DNA of 5,121 nt from Terriglobia bacterium. GTDB lineage: Bacteria > Acidobacteriota > Terriglobia > UBA7540. The notes under the pieces were generated by a model. The model was not told the DNA's origin. It made no database searches and worked only from the letters and a program-made list of their open reading frames with translations. Made by a program: the position numbers and the translations under genes. Shown here in pieces: positions 5,005 through 5,121 of the stretch (its first letter is position 1; every line of letters starts with the position of its first letter). The stretch is from positions 651 to 5,771 of the forward strand of contig JAIQGB010000466.1 of NCBI GenBank assembly GCA_020072905.1, read 5' to 3'.

Positions 5005-5121
5005 AGTGAGAGTTCCACAACTTCCTGCGACTCATCTGGAGCCAGTTCCTGCGACGGAGACTCCAGGTACAAAGCAACGGCTTCTCGAATATTATCCAGC
5101 GCCTCTTCTCTGGTCTTCCCT
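5001..5121 (-). CDS. hicB: HicB-type antitoxin, C-terminal 39 residues (partial)
   Basis: This frame is cut by the right edge of the window. From the edge it reads GKTREEALDNIREAVALYLE and continues to an acidic tail ending VVELSL before the TGA at 5003-5001. The G-x-T-x-E-E-A-L-x-N-x-x-E-A pattern is the hallmark of the HicB antitoxin partial RNase H fold, and the protein lies immediately upstream of hicA with a 4-nt overlap. The short acidic tail and lack of a C-terminal ribbon-helix-helix or HTH segment suggest the small HicB-like type, which neutralises HicA by binding it. The start and promoter lie outside the window. Confidence 0.88.
   Translation of the reverse strand, partial: GKTREEALDNIREAVALYLESPSQELAPDESQEVVELSL

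Overview
The window looks like a chromosomal stretch of a high-GC, free-living bacterium. The cimA gene is of the long bacterial citramalate synthase type, and it is bordered by short GGCGAT/ATCGCC palindromes. I associate such palindromes with Acidobacteriota genomes, but this taxonomic guess is only moderate: no rRNA or marker tree is available here.

Layout. (1) Positions 1-1692, plus strand: a hairpin followed by a T run, then a complete citramalate synthase gene (cimA; isoleucine and branched-chain 2-oxoacid biosynthesis). Its stop codon lies inside the first of two 38-nt tandem palindromic repeats (1678-1754). (2) Positions 1920-5121, minus strand: six genes or gene remnants, all in the same direction and convergent with cimA. 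In their own 5'->3' order these are the C-terminal end of a HicB antitoxin, a HicA toxin, a 235-aa uncharacterised helical protein, a 122-aa exported protein built from two near-identical 48-residue repeats, a 209-aa single-pass membrane protein, and a RelE/ParE-type toxin-antitoxin pair whose toxin gene has an in-frame TGA at codon 8.

The main reading of the minus-strand block is a gene cassette array, such as a chromosomal integron array or a cluster of attC sites lacking an integrase. The best evidence is a 47-nt attC-like site at 3832-3878. Read with the genes, it has an RYYYAAC box (GTCTAAC) 9 nt after one stop codon and a GTTRRRY box (GTTAGGC) 30 nt before the next start. Two further gene junctions (3250-3420 and 4617-4785) hold diverged copies of one ~130-170-nt imperfect palindrome. 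Their arms share a GGCGC(T)CACCCGCGGC-like core with the short site, and one of them ends in a consensus GTTAGAT box 21 nt before the next start codon. A fourth junction (2399-2601) is also palindrome-rich, with five alternating CCGTGG/CCACGG copies, but only a degenerate box. The contents (two toxin-antitoxin modules and short orphan proteins with their own ribosome binding sites) are typical of cassette arrays. No integrase gene is in the window.

Apart from the two toxin-antitoxin pairs, the cassette genes need not work together; such arrays collect unrelated genes. cimA is a housekeeping gene at the edge of the block. The 227-bp gap at 1693-1919 holds only repeats and a weak hairpin; I see no gene there.
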